Below, piece after piece: positions 17,202 through 25,308 of a DNA stretch of 64,000 nucleotides. Location: positions 1,302,001 through 1,366,000 of the forward strand of contig OZ239144.1 of NCBI GenBank assembly GCA_965194505.1, read 5' to 3'. Both the position numbers and the translations under genes were made by a program. This DNA is from Hahnella aquatica. GTDB taxonomy: Bacteria; Pseudomonadota; Gammaproteobacteria; Burkholderiales; Burkholderiaceae_A. The notes under the pieces were generated by a model. The model had not been told where the DNA came from and searched no databases. It saw only the letters and a list, made by a program, of their open reading frames with translations. How positions within the stretch are numbered: position 1 is the first letter of the stretch; every line of letters begins with the position of its first letter.

Positions 17202-17878
17202 GAGGGATCCGATTCCATTAAGAGAAGGTGCACACGATAGGGCCCGTGGGCCCCGAGGACGAGGGTCTGTTCGATGTCGGCCGTGCGGGAGGGGCCCGAG
17301 ATGAAGTTGAGGGCCCGGGGCATTCCACCGCGCTCCTTGCGCAGCATTCGAAAGACATCTTCCATGAAGGCCACGATGCGATCGGTGGGCACCACGGCAA
17401 TGTGGGTCTCGGGCAGCAGGTTCATGGAGGCGGGGCTGTCGGGGCCAGAGACCATGGCCAGGGTGCCGGTCTCGGCCACGGCCGCAAAGCAGCCTGTGAT
17501 GCCCACGAGGTCTTGGTTCTTTAGGTCGCGGCTCGGCGCGCGGCCGGCCACCGTCAGGCCCGAACTGGCCCAGTCGAGTGCGGCATAGGCAGGCCAGCAG
17601 ACGGCCTCCCGGCCCAGGCCCTCGCGGGCCAGGTAGGCGGCCACCGCACGGGGCACATCGGCCAGTGAGGATACCCGGTCGACCGTGGCCGACAGCCGCT
17701 TGGATTGCTGCTCGAAACTGGCCACCAGGTCAAGCCATGGGGCGGGCTGTGGGCCCACCAGGTGTTCGCTCATGTAGGCCTGGGCCCGCTCACGCTCACG
17801 CTCGGAGGCTGGCGCAGACCGCCCAAGTGAGGCGCGCACGCGGTTGAGAACCTTTTCTCGACTGTTCATGAGGGGCAT
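17198..17878 (-). CDS. LutC/YkgG-type LUD domain protein, about 226 aa
   Basis: LUD-domain protein of the lactate-utilisation family. It begins MNSREKVLNRVRASLG, shows VGITGCFAAVAETGTLAM, and ends with the family segment NFISGPSRTADIEQTLVLGAHGP. LutA and LutB partners are absent from the window, so this is an orphan. Start may be 17878 or 17869 (two ATGs three codons apart); the longer reading to 17953 runs into the divergent ferredoxin gene. Pairing with a 2-hydroxyacid dehydrogenase suggests 2-hydroxy/keto acid metabolism, an inference. Confidence 0.85.
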   Translation of the reverse strand: MPLMNSREKVLNRVRASLGRSAPASERERERAQAYMSEHLVGPQPAPWLDLVASFEQQSKRLSATVDRVSSLADVPRAVAAYLAREGLGREAVCWPAYAALDWASSGLTVAGRAPSRDLKNQDLVGITGCFAAVAETGTLAMVSGPDSPASMNLLPETHIAVVPTDRIVAFMEDVFRMLRKERGGMPRALNFISGPSRTADIEQTLVLGAHGPYRVHLLLMESDPS

Positions 17879-17913
17879 GGCTATTCCAGGGCAACAGGGG
17901 GAACGATCCTGTC

Positions 17914-17919
17914 TAGAAT
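17914..17919 (+). promoter_or_regulatory. Candidate -10 in the lutC/fdxA divergent gap
   Basis: TAGAAT, 28 bases before the fdxA ATG. The overlapping TATTCT on the other strand could serve lutC. No good -35 was found for either, so this is only a likely position of the divergent promoters in a 68-bp gap. Confidence 0.3.
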
Positions 17920-17946
17920 AATGCTTTTCGCACACGCCACATCGCC

Positions 17947-18270
17947 ATGACACACGTCGTCACAGAATCCTGCATCAAATGCCGCTTCACTGATTGTGTA
18001 GACGTCTGCCCCGTCGACTGCTTTCGCAAAGGGCCAAATTTCCTGGTCATCGACCCAGACGAGTGCATCGACTGCGCCGTCTGCATCCCCGAGTGCCCCG
18101 TGAATGCCATCTTCGCCGAGGAAGACGTGCCAGATGACCAGCGCGACTTCATCGCCATCAATGCCGACCTCGCCAAGAACTGGCCCAGCATCACTCGGCT
18201 CGAAGCTCACCCGGCCGATGCCGACGACTGGGTCAACATCAAGGACAAGAGACACCTCTTGGAGCGTTGA
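17947..18270 (+). CDS. fdxA: 7Fe ferredoxin FdxA, 107 aa
   Basis: Cytoplasmic electron carrier with one [3Fe-4S] and one [4Fe-4S] cluster. The N-terminal CIKCRFTDCVDVCPVDCF and the second site CIDCAVCIPECPVNAI match Azotobacter ferredoxin I-type proteins. The C-terminal helical region is of normal length. A ferredoxin-NADP reductase starts five bases downstream, a natural electron donor or acceptor for it. Confidence 0.95.
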   Translation: MTHVVTESCIKCRFTDCVDVCPVDCFRKGPNFLVIDPDECIDCAVCIPECPVNAIFAEEDVPDDQRDFIAINADLAKNWPSITRLEAHPADADDWVNIKDKRHLLER

Positions 18271-18274
18271 TCGC

Positions 18275-19048
18275 TTGTCGGACAAGACCCAGGAAGTCGA
18301 GGTCACGTGGGTCCACCGTTGGACCGACCACCTGTTCTCATTTCGCACAACACGGCCGGCCGGCTTTCGGTTCTCCCCTGGCCAGTTCGCCCGGCTCGGC
18401 ATCAAGGCCGAGAAGTCCGATGAGGCTCCGAGCATCTGGCGGGCCTATTCCTTGGTCTCGGGCCCCTACGATGAGTACCTGGAGTACTACTCGATTGTCG
18501 TGCCCGATGGTGCATTCACATCGCGCCTGTGCACGCTCGAACCAGGTCACACGATCTGGATGGAACTCCAGAACCATGGCTTTCTCACCCTCGACCGCTT
18601 TCCGCTGGAGGGCGACCTCTGGATGCTCGCCTCCGGCACCGGACTGGCGCCATTCTTGTCGATCCTCGCCGACCCAGTGGCCTGGGAATCCTTCGACCGA
18701 CTGCTGCTGATTCACAGTGTTCGGGAGGCACAGGAACTCGCCTATCGGGCCCAGATTGAAAGCCTTGGCGAGCATCCGGTCTTCGGGGAGTGGGCCAGTC
18801 GACTTCGCTACCAGCCCGTGGTCACGCGCGAGAAGACCGAATACCCCAATGAACGCCTGCCCGCACTCATTGCTTCTGGCGCACTGGAGGCCAGCCTTGC
18901 CACCGAGCTCACGCTGGCGCGGTCAAAGCTCATGCTCTGCGGCAACCCCGAGATGGTGAAGGACACCCGAGAGGCCCTCCAGGCCAAGGGCTTTGTCTCC
19001 GCCCGGTCGAGCCGTCCGGGTCAGATTGCCACCGAGAACTACTGGTAA
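18275..19048 (+). CDS. fpr: Ferredoxin-NADP reductase, 257 aa
   Basis: FAD enzyme that moves electrons between NADPH and ferredoxin or flavodoxin. WRAYSLVSGPYDEYLEYYSI is the FAD-binding strand, LASGTGLAPFLSIL the NADP site, MLCGNPEMV follows, and the C-terminus ends ENYW as in subclass I bacterial FNRs. The start is TTG at 18275; earlier in-frame codons overlap fdxA. Length of about 257 is normal. Confidence 0.93.
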   Translation: MSDKTQEVEVTWVHRWTDHLFSFRTTRPAGFRFSPGQFARLGIKAEKSDEAPSIWRAYSLVSGPYDEYLEYYSIVVPDGAFTSRLCTLEPGHTIWMELQNHGFLTLDRFPLEGDLWMLASGTGLAPFLSILADPVAWESFDRLLLIHSVREAQELAYRAQIESLGEHPVFGEWASRLRYQPVVTREKTEYPNERLPALIASGALEASLATELTLARSKLMLCGNPEMVKDTREALQAKGFVSARSSRPGQIATENYW

Positions 19049-19056
19049 CCTCCAGC

Positions 19057-20265
19057 ATGCTCTACCACTTCCATGAACTTCAGCGGGCCTTTCTCAAGCC
19101 CGCTTCCTCGTGGGCCGAATCCGCAGCGCAGCTCTATCGCAACCCGTATTCGCCGCTGTCCTATTCACCCGTGTCCAAGCGCATTGCCGCCGCGCTCGAT
19201 CTCGCACATCGGCTCGGCAAGGATTACGAGAAGCCCGAGTGGCAGATCGAGGGTGTGACGACCGCACCGGTGTGGTCGCATCCGTTTTGCAATCTTCTGC
19301 GCTTCGACCTGGAGCAGCCCAGCCGGGCCAGGCAGCCCAAGCCCAGGCTCCTGGTGGTGGCCCCGTTGTCGGGCCACCATGCAACCCTGCTGCGGGACAC
19401 CGTCCGAACACTCCTCGAAGACCATGAGGTCTTCATCACCGACTGGGTCGATGCCCGCATGGTGCCGCTCACCGATGGGCCCTTCGGCCTCGATGACTAC
19501 GTGGCCCTCATTGAATCGGTGATTCGGCACCTGGGCGCTGGGCTGCACATCGTCTCGGTCTGCCAGCCGACCGTGCCCGTGCTGGCGGCCGTCTCGCTCA
19601 TGGCCTCGCGCGGCGAGCCCAGCCTGCCTTGCAGCATGATCATGATGGGTGGCCCCATCGACGCCCGCTCCAGCCCCACCGCCGTGAACGACCTGGCCGA
19701 GGAGCACAGCCTGTCCTGGTTCGAACGAAACGTCATTCACACGGTGCCGCAGCGTTATCCGGGCTACCTTCGCAAGGTCTACCCTGGCTTTCTGCAATAC
19801 GCCGGCTTCGTGTCCATGAACCCCAGCCGACATGCGAACTCGCACTGGGATTACTTCAAGCACTTGATCAAGGGCGACGATGACGCCACCGATGCCCACC
19901 GGGCCTTCTACAACGAGTACAACGCCGTGCTCGACCTCTCCGCGCAGTTCTACCTCGACACCATTCGTGTGGTCTTCCAGGAGCACCTGCTGCCAAAAGG
20001 TGATTGGCATGTGAAGGGCGAGCACGTGAGGCCACAGGACATTCGGCAGACGGCCCTGCTCACCATTGAAGGCGCCCTCGACGACATTTCCGGCCTAGGC
20101 CAGACCAAGGCCGCGCATGCGCTCTGCAAGAACATTGCTCCGAGCCATCGACAGCACCTGGAGGTACCCGGTGCAGGCCACTTTGGCATTTTCAGCGGCC
20201 GTCGTTGGCGAACGCTGGTGGCCCCCACCATTCGGGATTTTGTTGCATCCCATGCGTGTCACTGA
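19057..20265 (+). CDS. phaZ: Intracellular polyhydroxyalkanoate depolymerase, 402 aa
   Basis: Mobilises stored PHB granules. It starts MLYHFHELQRAFLKPASSWAE and carries the catalytic nucleophile in VCQPTVPVLAA, where cysteine 169 replaces the serine of a lipase box, as in PhaZ1 of Cupriavidus. A His near the C-terminus (GAGHFGIFSGRRW) completes the triad. No phaC or phaB is in the window. Five of the next genes follow on the same strand with overlaps or tiny gaps. Confidence 0.93.
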   Translation: MLYHFHELQRAFLKPASSWAESAAQLYRNPYSPLSYSPVSKRIAAALDLAHRLGKDYEKPEWQIEGVTTAPVWSHPFCNLLRFDLEQPSRARQPKPRLLVVAPLSGHHATLLRDTVRTLLEDHEVFITDWVDARMVPLTDGPFGLDDYVALIESVIRHLGAGLHIVSVCQPTVPVLAAVSLMASRGEPSLPCSMIMMGGPIDARSSPTAVNDLAEEHSLSWFERNVIHTVPQRYPGYLRKVYPGFLQYAGFVSMNPSRHANSHWDYFKHLIKGDDDATDAHRAFYNEYNAVLDLSAQFYLDTIRVVFQEHLLPKGDWHVKGEHVRPQDIRQTALLTIEGALDDISGLGQTKAAHALCKNIAPSHRQHLEVPGAGHFGIFSGRRWRTLVAPTIRDFVASHACH

Positions 20266-20830
20266 CCCAGACACGATCGATGCGGTGCTGCCGCAGACCC
20301 AGTGCCAGCGATGTGGCTACCCGGCCTGTCGACCTTACGCAGAGGCCATTGCGCGTGGTGAGGCCGACATCAACCGTTGCCCACCCGGTGGCCAGGCCGG
20401 CATTGTTCAGCTCGCCCAACTGACGGGGCGGCCCGTGCGGCCACTCGACCCAGACTGCGGCGAGGAGGGCCCGATTCGTCGCGCATTGATTGATGAGACC
20501 CGCTGCATCGGCTGCGCCCTGTGCCTCGATGCCTGCCCCACCGATGCCATCGTGGGCGCCTTCAAGCACCTGCACACGGTGGTACGAATGGACTGCACCG
20601 GCTGTGAACTCTGCCTGCCGCCCTGCCCCGTCGACTGCATCGAGATGAACCGTCATCCTGACGACCAATGGGGCCCGACCGAGGCCGAACGTGGACGCAG
20701 TCGTTTTGAGCAGCGCCAGGCCCGACTCGATGCCGCCCCTGCAGCCACCAAGGATCACCGTGCCTTGCTCGATGCCGCGCTGGCCAAGGCCGCCCGTCGC
20801 CGGCAGGCCATGCCAGGCGGCGCCGCATGA
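20252..20830 (+). CDS. RnfB-like electron transport protein, 192 aa
   Basis: Iron-sulfur protein. The N-terminal CQRCGYPACRPYAEAI with a further Cys in NRCPPGG is the four-Cys RnfB cluster, followed by two ferredoxin motifs CIGCALCLDACPTDAI and CTGCELCLPPCPVDCI. It lacks the N-terminal membrane helix of standard RnfB, and no other rnf gene is near. The ATG at 20252 lies inside the end of phaZ. This solo RnfB next to nth is common in betaproteobacteria; its partner is unknown. Confidence 0.88.
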   Translation: MRVTDPDTIDAVLPQTQCQRCGYPACRPYAEAIARGEADINRCPPGGQAGIVQLAQLTGRPVRPLDPDCGEEGPIRRALIDETRCIGCALCLDACPTDAIVGAFKHLHTVVRMDCTGCELCLPPCPVDCIEMNRHPDDQWGPTEAERGRSRFEQRQARLDAAPAATKDHRALLDAALAKAARRRQAMPGGAA

Positions 20831-21492
20831 ATGCGAGCAAAAGGCTGCTCATCTTCGAGCGGTTGTCGCAGGCCATCCCCGACCCCAAGACGGAGTTGGC
20901 CTACAGCAGCCCGTTCGAACTGCTCATTGCCGTGATGCTCTCGGCCCAGGCCACCGACAAGTCTGTCAACCTGGCCACCGCCCGGCTTTTTCCAGTGGCC
21001 AACACGCCAAAGGCCATCCTCTCGCTCGGGCAGAAGGAGTTGACCCGATTCATTCAGTCCATCGGCCTCTACCGCACCAAGGCCAAGCATGTCATCGAGA
21101 CCTGTGGGCTGCTGATGGCGCACCATCAGGGCCAGGTGCCCGAGGACCGTGCCGCCCTGGAGAGCCTGCCCGGCGTGGGCCGCAAGACCGCCAATGTGGT
21201 GCTCAACACCGCCTTCGGATGGGAGACCTTCGCCGTGGACACCCACATTTTCAGGGTCTCCAACCGCACCAAGCTGGCCGTGGGGAAGACCGTCTTGGCC
21301 GTTGAAAAAGGCCTTGAGCGACACGTACCCGCAGGCTATCGTCAGGGCGCCCATCACTGGCTCATCCTGCATGGCCGCTACATCTGCAAGGCACGCAAGC
21401 CAGAGTGCTGGCACTGCGGCATTGCCGACCTCTGCGAATACAAGCCCAAGACACCTGCCCCCACGCAAGACGACTGGCCACCATCCCCATGA
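20827..21492 (+). CDS. nth: Endonuclease III, 221 aa
   Basis: Base-excision-repair glycosylase/AP lyase for oxidised pyrimidines. The helix-hairpin-helix LPGVGRKTANVVLN contains the catalytic Lys, and FAVDTHIFRVSNR the catalytic Asp. The C-terminal iron-sulfur loop has the C-x6-C-x2-C-x5-C spacing (CKARKPECWHCGIADLC). The start overlaps the rnfB-like stop by four bases. Confidence 0.97.
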   Translation: MNASKRLLIFERLSQAIPDPKTELAYSSPFELLIAVMLSAQATDKSVNLATARLFPVANTPKAILSLGQKELTRFIQSIGLYRTKAKHVIETCGLLMAHHQGQVPEDRAALESLPGVGRKTANVVLNTAFGWETFAVDTHIFRVSNRTKLAVGKTVLAVEKGLERHVPAGYRQGAHHWLILHGRYICKARKPECWHCGIADLCEYKPKTPAPTQDDWPPSP

Positions 21493-21923
21493 TCTTTCAG
21501 CCATCCAAGGACGAGGTGCGCCAGTTCTTCGTGAACACCTGGCAGCGGCACGGCGAGGGCCTGCCCCTGGAGCCCATGGCGCAGTTGGCTGCGGACTGGA
21601 TGGTCCAGCACCCCGAATATCACGCACTGCTGAGCAGCCCAGCCGAGGCGCTTGCGCAGGAGTTTCGCGTGGAGGACGGCCAGGTGAACCCCTTTCTCCA
21701 CCTCTCCATGCACCTCTCACTCGAGGAGCAAATGGCCATCGATCAACCACCGGGCGTGCGGCAGTGCATCGAGGCCCTCAGCCGCCAGCACCAAAGCCGG
21801 CACGCCGCCATGCACGAGGCCATGGAATGCCTCGGTGAGATGCTGCATCGATCCCAGGTGGATGGCGCCCCACCCGATGGCCTGCTCTACCTGGATTGCC
21901 TGCGCAGACGGGCCTCGCGATGA
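21489..21923 (+). CDS. DUF1841 family protein, 144 aa
   Basis: Function unknown. FQPSKDEVRQFFVNTWQRH at the N-terminus, NPFLHLSMHLSLEEQMAIDQPPG in the middle and the C-terminal LDCLRRRA are what I know as the DUF1841 pattern, found beside nth in many betaproteobacteria. Start ATG at 21489 overlaps the nth stop; its stop overlaps the LysR start. Mostly helical, no membrane segment. Confidence 0.8.
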   Translation: MIFQPSKDEVRQFFVNTWQRHGEGLPLEPMAQLAADWMVQHPEYHALLSSPAEALAQEFRVEDGQVNPFLHLSMHLSLEEQMAIDQPPGVRQCIEALSRQHQSRHAAMHEAMECLGEMLHRSQVDGAPPDGLLYLDCLRRRASR

Positions 21924-22828
21924 ACCTGCTGCGTGTCGACTTTCAAAGCCTTCGACTGCTCTTGGCGGTGGCCCAGACGGGCTCCATCACACAGGCCGCT
22001 CAGCAGTGCCACCTGGCCCTCGGGGCCGCAAGCACCCGGCTGCGAGAACTGGAGGAACGACTTGGCACGGCCTTGCTGGTTCGACAGGCCCGCGGCACCG
22101 TCCTCACCGAGGCGGGTGAGCGCGTGGTGCGTCGGGCCAGGGTCATTGAACGGGAGCTGGCCCAGCTGGGCCTCGAGCTGCAAGATCTGAAAAATGGTGC
22201 GGCCGGCCACGTGCGGGTGGTGGCCAACATGAGCTCGATTGCCGCCGTCTTGCCCGCAGACCTCACCGACTTCCTCAAGACCCATCCCGGCGTTCAGATT
22301 GATCTCTCCGAGCAGACCAGCCGGGACATCCAGAGCCTGGTGGCCGATGGCCAGGCCGACATCGGCATTCTCACGAGCCCGTCCTTTCGGCAGGGCCTGC
22401 AGGCCGATCGCTACTACCAGGACGAGCTTGTGGTGACCGTGCCCGACACAACGGCCTGGCGCAAGACCAAGGCGCTCTCGGCCACGGCCCTGCTCCAGCA
22501 CGACATGATTCTGCTGCAGGAGGGTGGGGCCATTGCCGAGTGGCTTGCCGACCTTGCCCGGGCCGAGGGCGTGATCCTGCGCGTTCGCGTGCGGGCCAAG
22601 GGATTCGATGCCCTGGCCCAGTTGGTCTCAGCCGGCCTCGGCATCACGGTGCTGCCCCAGCGGGTGGCCGAGCGCTTCTCGAAGGTTTTGCGGCTTCGAA
22701 GCCTGCGCCTGCAGCACCCGGAAGCCCAACGGGTGGTCTCGATCTGCACCCGTTCAGGCGGGCCCGTTCTGCCCGCGGCCCGTGACCTGCTCCTCTTTCT
22801 GAAAGGCCGGCACCGAGGGCGCCAATAG
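21920..22828 (+). CDS. LysR-family transcriptional regulator, 302 aa
   Basis: N-terminal winged HTH: LRLLLAVAQTGSITQAAQQC, then ASTRLRELEERLGTALLVRQARG and LTEAGE. The C-terminal effector domain follows (LVADGQADIGI, LGITVLPQRVAERF). The ATG at 21920 overlaps the DUF1841 stop. It precedes the methylcitrate operon on the same strand, separated by a minus-strand membrane gene, so it is a possible prp regulator; effector unknown. Its 3' end overlaps the convergent membrane gene by 75 bases. Confidence 0.92.
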   Translation: MNLLRVDFQSLRLLLAVAQTGSITQAAQQCHLALGAASTRLRELEERLGTALLVRQARGTVLTEAGERVVRRARVIERELAQLGLELQDLKNGAAGHVRVVANMSSIAAVLPADLTDFLKTHPGVQIDLSEQTSRDIQSLVADGQADIGILTSPSFRQGLQADRYYQDELVVTVPDTTAWRKTKALSATALLQHDMILLQEGGAIAEWLADLARAEGVILRVRVRAKGFDALAQLVSAGLGITVLPQRVAERFSKVLRLRSLRLQHPEAQRVVSICTRSGGPVLPAARDLLLFLKGRHRGRQ

Positions 22829-23158
22829 CCCAGCCGACTGCAGGCGTGCGCGAAGGTCAAGCAGGTGGATGAGCCCAGCCAGCGCCAGGCAGCCCATGGC
22901 CGCATGGCTCAGGGCAGCAGGCGCTGAGAGCCAGAAGGCCGTGAGCAGAAGCAGGCCTGGGGCCAAGGGCAGCCAGGCGGCACGCATGGGCCGTGCTGCA
23001 CCCTTGCGGCGCAGCCAGACCATGAGCGCGATCCCCTCCAGCAGGGTGATGAGAAGAATGACGTCCAGCAGCCAGGCTGGCCAGGTCCATGCAAGGCTCA
23101 TGGCCCGCATCTTCTCAAGCCTGGCCCCAACAAGCCTTCTCCATTCACGAAGGCTCAT
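22754..23158 (-). CDS. Small putative membrane protein, up to 134 aa
   Basis: Unrecognised. It has about three hydrophobic segments: WPAWLLDVILLITLLEGIAL, AWLPLAPGLLLLTAFWL and AALSHAAMGCLALAGLIHLL. Starts are possible at 23158, 23110 or 23101. The C-terminal 25 codons lie antisense to the end of the LysR gene. It is divergent from prpB; a palindrome lies just beyond its first start. Codon use looks like its neighbours, so I regard it as real but not certain. Confidence 0.6.
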   Translation of the reverse strand: MSLREWRRLVGARLEKMRAMSLAWTWPAWLLDVILLITLLEGIALMVWLRRKGAARPMRAAWLPLAPGLLLLTAFWLSAPAALSHAAMGCLALAGLIHLLDLRARLQSAGLLAPSVPAFQKEEQVTGRGQNGPA

Positions 23159-23160
23159 CC

Positions 23161-23177
23161 TGGAATGCCGAATTCCA
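23161..23177. promoter_or_regulatory. Perfect inverted repeat upstream of prpB, candidate operator
   Basis: TGGAAT-N5-ATTCCA, a perfect 6-bp palindrome with a 5-bp spacer, in the gap between the divergent membrane gene and prpB, 66 bases before the prpB ATG. It is a plausible regulator site for the methylcitrate operon. It does not fit the LysR T-N11-A rule exactly, so the binder is open. Confidence 0.5.
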
Positions 23178-23242
23178 AGTTGGCCGCACGGACGATAGAG
23201 TGGTGTCCAAGCTCCTCATTAAAACCACCACCGAGACCGTTC

Positions 23243-24136
23243 ATGCCCACCTCCCCCAAGCCCAGCGCAGGCGCCCGCCTTCAGGCGGCCATGGCCGCCG
23301 AGAAGCCCCTGCAGATCATTGGCGCCATCAATGCCAACCATGCCCTGCTGGCCAAGCGGGCTGGTTTTGAGGCCATTTATTTGTCGGGAGGTGGCGTGGC
23401 TGCAGGCTCGCTGGGCCTGCCCGACCTTGGCATTACTGGCCTGGAAGATGTGCTCATCGATGTGCGCCGCATCACCGATGTCTGCGACCTTCCCCTCCTG
23501 GTTGACATCGACACCGGCTTTGGCGCATCTGCCTTCAACATTGGGCGCACCATTCGCTCGCTCGTGAAGGCCGGCGCAGCCGGCGTGCACCTGGAGGACC
23601 AGGTGGGTGCCAAGCGCTGTGGCCATCGGCCCGGCAAGGCGATTGTGGGCCTCGATGAGATGGTCGACCGGGTTCGGGCCGCAGTCGATGCCCGCGACGA
23701 CCCCGACTTCATGATCATGGCCCGAACCGATGCGCTGGCCGTCGAGGGCCTGCAGTCGGCCATCGACCGGGCCTGCGCCTGTGTGGAGGCTGGCGCCACG
23801 GCCATCTTCCCAGAGGCCATGACCGACCTCGACATGTACAAAAAGTTTGTGGCGGCCGTGAAGGTGCCCGTGCTGGCCAACATCACCGAATTTGGCAGCA
23901 CCCCCTTGTTCACGGTGGAGGAACTGCGCGGTGCGGGAGTGGCCATCGTGCTCTATCCGCTCTCGGCATTCCGCGCCATGAACAAGGCTGCACAGGCGGT
24001 CTACGAGGCCGTGCGCCGAGATGGCACACAGAAGCATGTGGTCGACCTCATGCAGACACGCCAAGAACTCTACGACGCCATTGGCTACTGGGATTACGAG
24101 AATAAACTCGACGCCCTGTTTAATCAGAAAGGATAA
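23243..24136 (+). CDS. prpB: 2-methylisocitrate lyase, 297 aa
   Basis: Cleaves 2-methylisocitrate to pyruvate and succinate, the last step of the methylcitrate cycle. IYLSGGGVAAGSLGLPD, the DIDTGFG metal site, and LEDQVGAKRCGHRPGK containing the catalytic KRCG loop are diagnostic of PrpB. The start at 23243 (PTSPKPSAGARLQAAMAAEK) gives normal length; the longer frame crosses the operator region. First gene of prpB-prpC-acnD-prpF-prpE. Confidence 0.95.
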   Translation: MPTSPKPSAGARLQAAMAAEKPLQIIGAINANHALLAKRAGFEAIYLSGGGVAAGSLGLPDLGITGLEDVLIDVRRITDVCDLPLLVDIDTGFGASAFNIGRTIRSLVKAGAAGVHLEDQVGAKRCGHRPGKAIVGLDEMVDRVRAAVDARDDPDFMIMARTDALAVEGLQSAIDRACACVEAGATAIFPEAMTDLDMYKKFVAAVKVPVLANITEFGSTPLFTVEELRGAGVAIVLYPLSAFRAMNKAAQAVYEAVRRDGTQKHVVDLMQTRQELYDAIGYWDYENKLDALFNQKG

Positions 24137-24143
24137 GTTGCTT

Positions 24144-25304
24144 ATGTCGAATGTTGCTGAGATGCCCAACGCGCCCAAGGCCAAGAAGTCCGTGGCCCTC
24201 TCGGGCGTCACCGCCGGGAATACGGCCCTGTGCACCGTGGGTCGCACGGGCAACGACCTGGCCTACCGTGGCTACGACATCCTCGACCTGGCTGCAGCCT
24301 GCGAGTTCGAAGAGGTGGCCTACCTGCTGGTCCATGGCCAACTGCCCAATGCCACCGAATTGGCCGGCTACAAGAAGAAGCTCCGCGCCCTGCGCGGCAT
24401 TCCAGCCTCAGTCATGGCCGCACTCGAAGCCCTGCCTGCCTCCTCGCATCCCATGGACGTCATGCGAACCGCTGTGTCTGCACTGGGCTGCGCCGTTCCC
24501 GAGAAGGACGACCACAGCGCCCCGGGCGCGCGCGACATCGCCGACCGCCTCATGGCCAGCCTGGGCAGCATGCTCCTCTACTGGTACCACTACAGCCACA
24601 ACGGTCGCATGATCGATGTCGAGACGGACGACGATTCCATTGGCGGTCACTTTCTTCACCTGCTCCATGGCCAGACCCCGCCCGATGAATGGGTGAAGGC
24701 CATGCATGTCTCGCTCAACCTCTATGCCGAGCACGAGTTCAACGCCTCCACCTTCACGGCACGGGTCATTGCCGGAACCGGCTCGGACTTCTACTCCGCC
24801 ATCGCCGGGGCCATCGGCGCCCTGCGTGGGCCCAAGCATGGGGGCGCCAACGAGATGGCCTTCGAGGTACAGAAACGCTACAACTCGCCCGACGAGGCCG
24901 AGGCCGACATTCGCCGCCGCGTCGAGAACAAAGAGGTTGTCATTGGCTTTGGCCATCCCGTCTACACCGTGAGCGACCCGCGCAACAAGGTGATTAAAGA
25001 GGTGGCCCGTGGCCTGTCGGCCCAGGCCCGGGACATGAAAATGTTCAGCATCGCCGAGCGGCTCGAGACGGTCATGTGGGACATCAAAAAGATGTTCCCC
25101 AACCTCGACTGGTTCAGTGCTGTGAGCTATCACATGATGGACGTGCCCACGGCCATGTTCACCCCGCTCTTTGTCATCTCACGCACCTCGGGCTGGAGCG
25201 CCCACATCATCGAGCAGCGCGAGGATGGAAAGATCATTCGCCCCAGCGCGAACTACATCGGCCCCGATGACCAGACATTCGTCCCCATGAAAAACCGTCG
25301 CTAA
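24144..25304 (+). CDS. prpC: 2-methylcitrate synthase, 386 aa
   Basis: Condenses propionyl-CoA and oxaloacetate. KKSVALSGVTAGNTALCTVG, YRGYDILDLA, the histidine in LYAEHEFNASTFTARVIAGT, GPKHGGANE and GFGHPVYTVSDPR identify the short citrate-synthase-fold methylcitrate synthase. Seven bases after prpB with an AAAGGA ribosome site. Acts with its operon partners rather than as the housekeeping citrate synthase. Confidence 0.95.
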   Translation: MSNVAEMPNAPKAKKSVALSGVTAGNTALCTVGRTGNDLAYRGYDILDLAAACEFEEVAYLLVHGQLPNATELAGYKKKLRALRGIPASVMAALEALPASSHPMDVMRTAVSALGCAVPEKDDHSAPGARDIADRLMASLGSMLLYWYHYSHNGRMIDVETDDDSIGGHFLHLLHGQTPPDEWVKAMHVSLNLYAEHEFNASTFTARVIAGTGSDFYSAIAGAIGALRGPKHGGANEMAFEVQKRYNSPDEAEADIRRRVENKEVVIGFGHPVYTVSDPRNKVIKEVARGLSAQARDMKMFSIAERLETVMWDIKKMFPNLDWFSAVSYHMMDVPTAMFTPLFVISRTSGWSAHIIEQREDGKIIRPSANYIGPDDQTFVPMKNRR

Positions 25305-25308
25305 GGCC

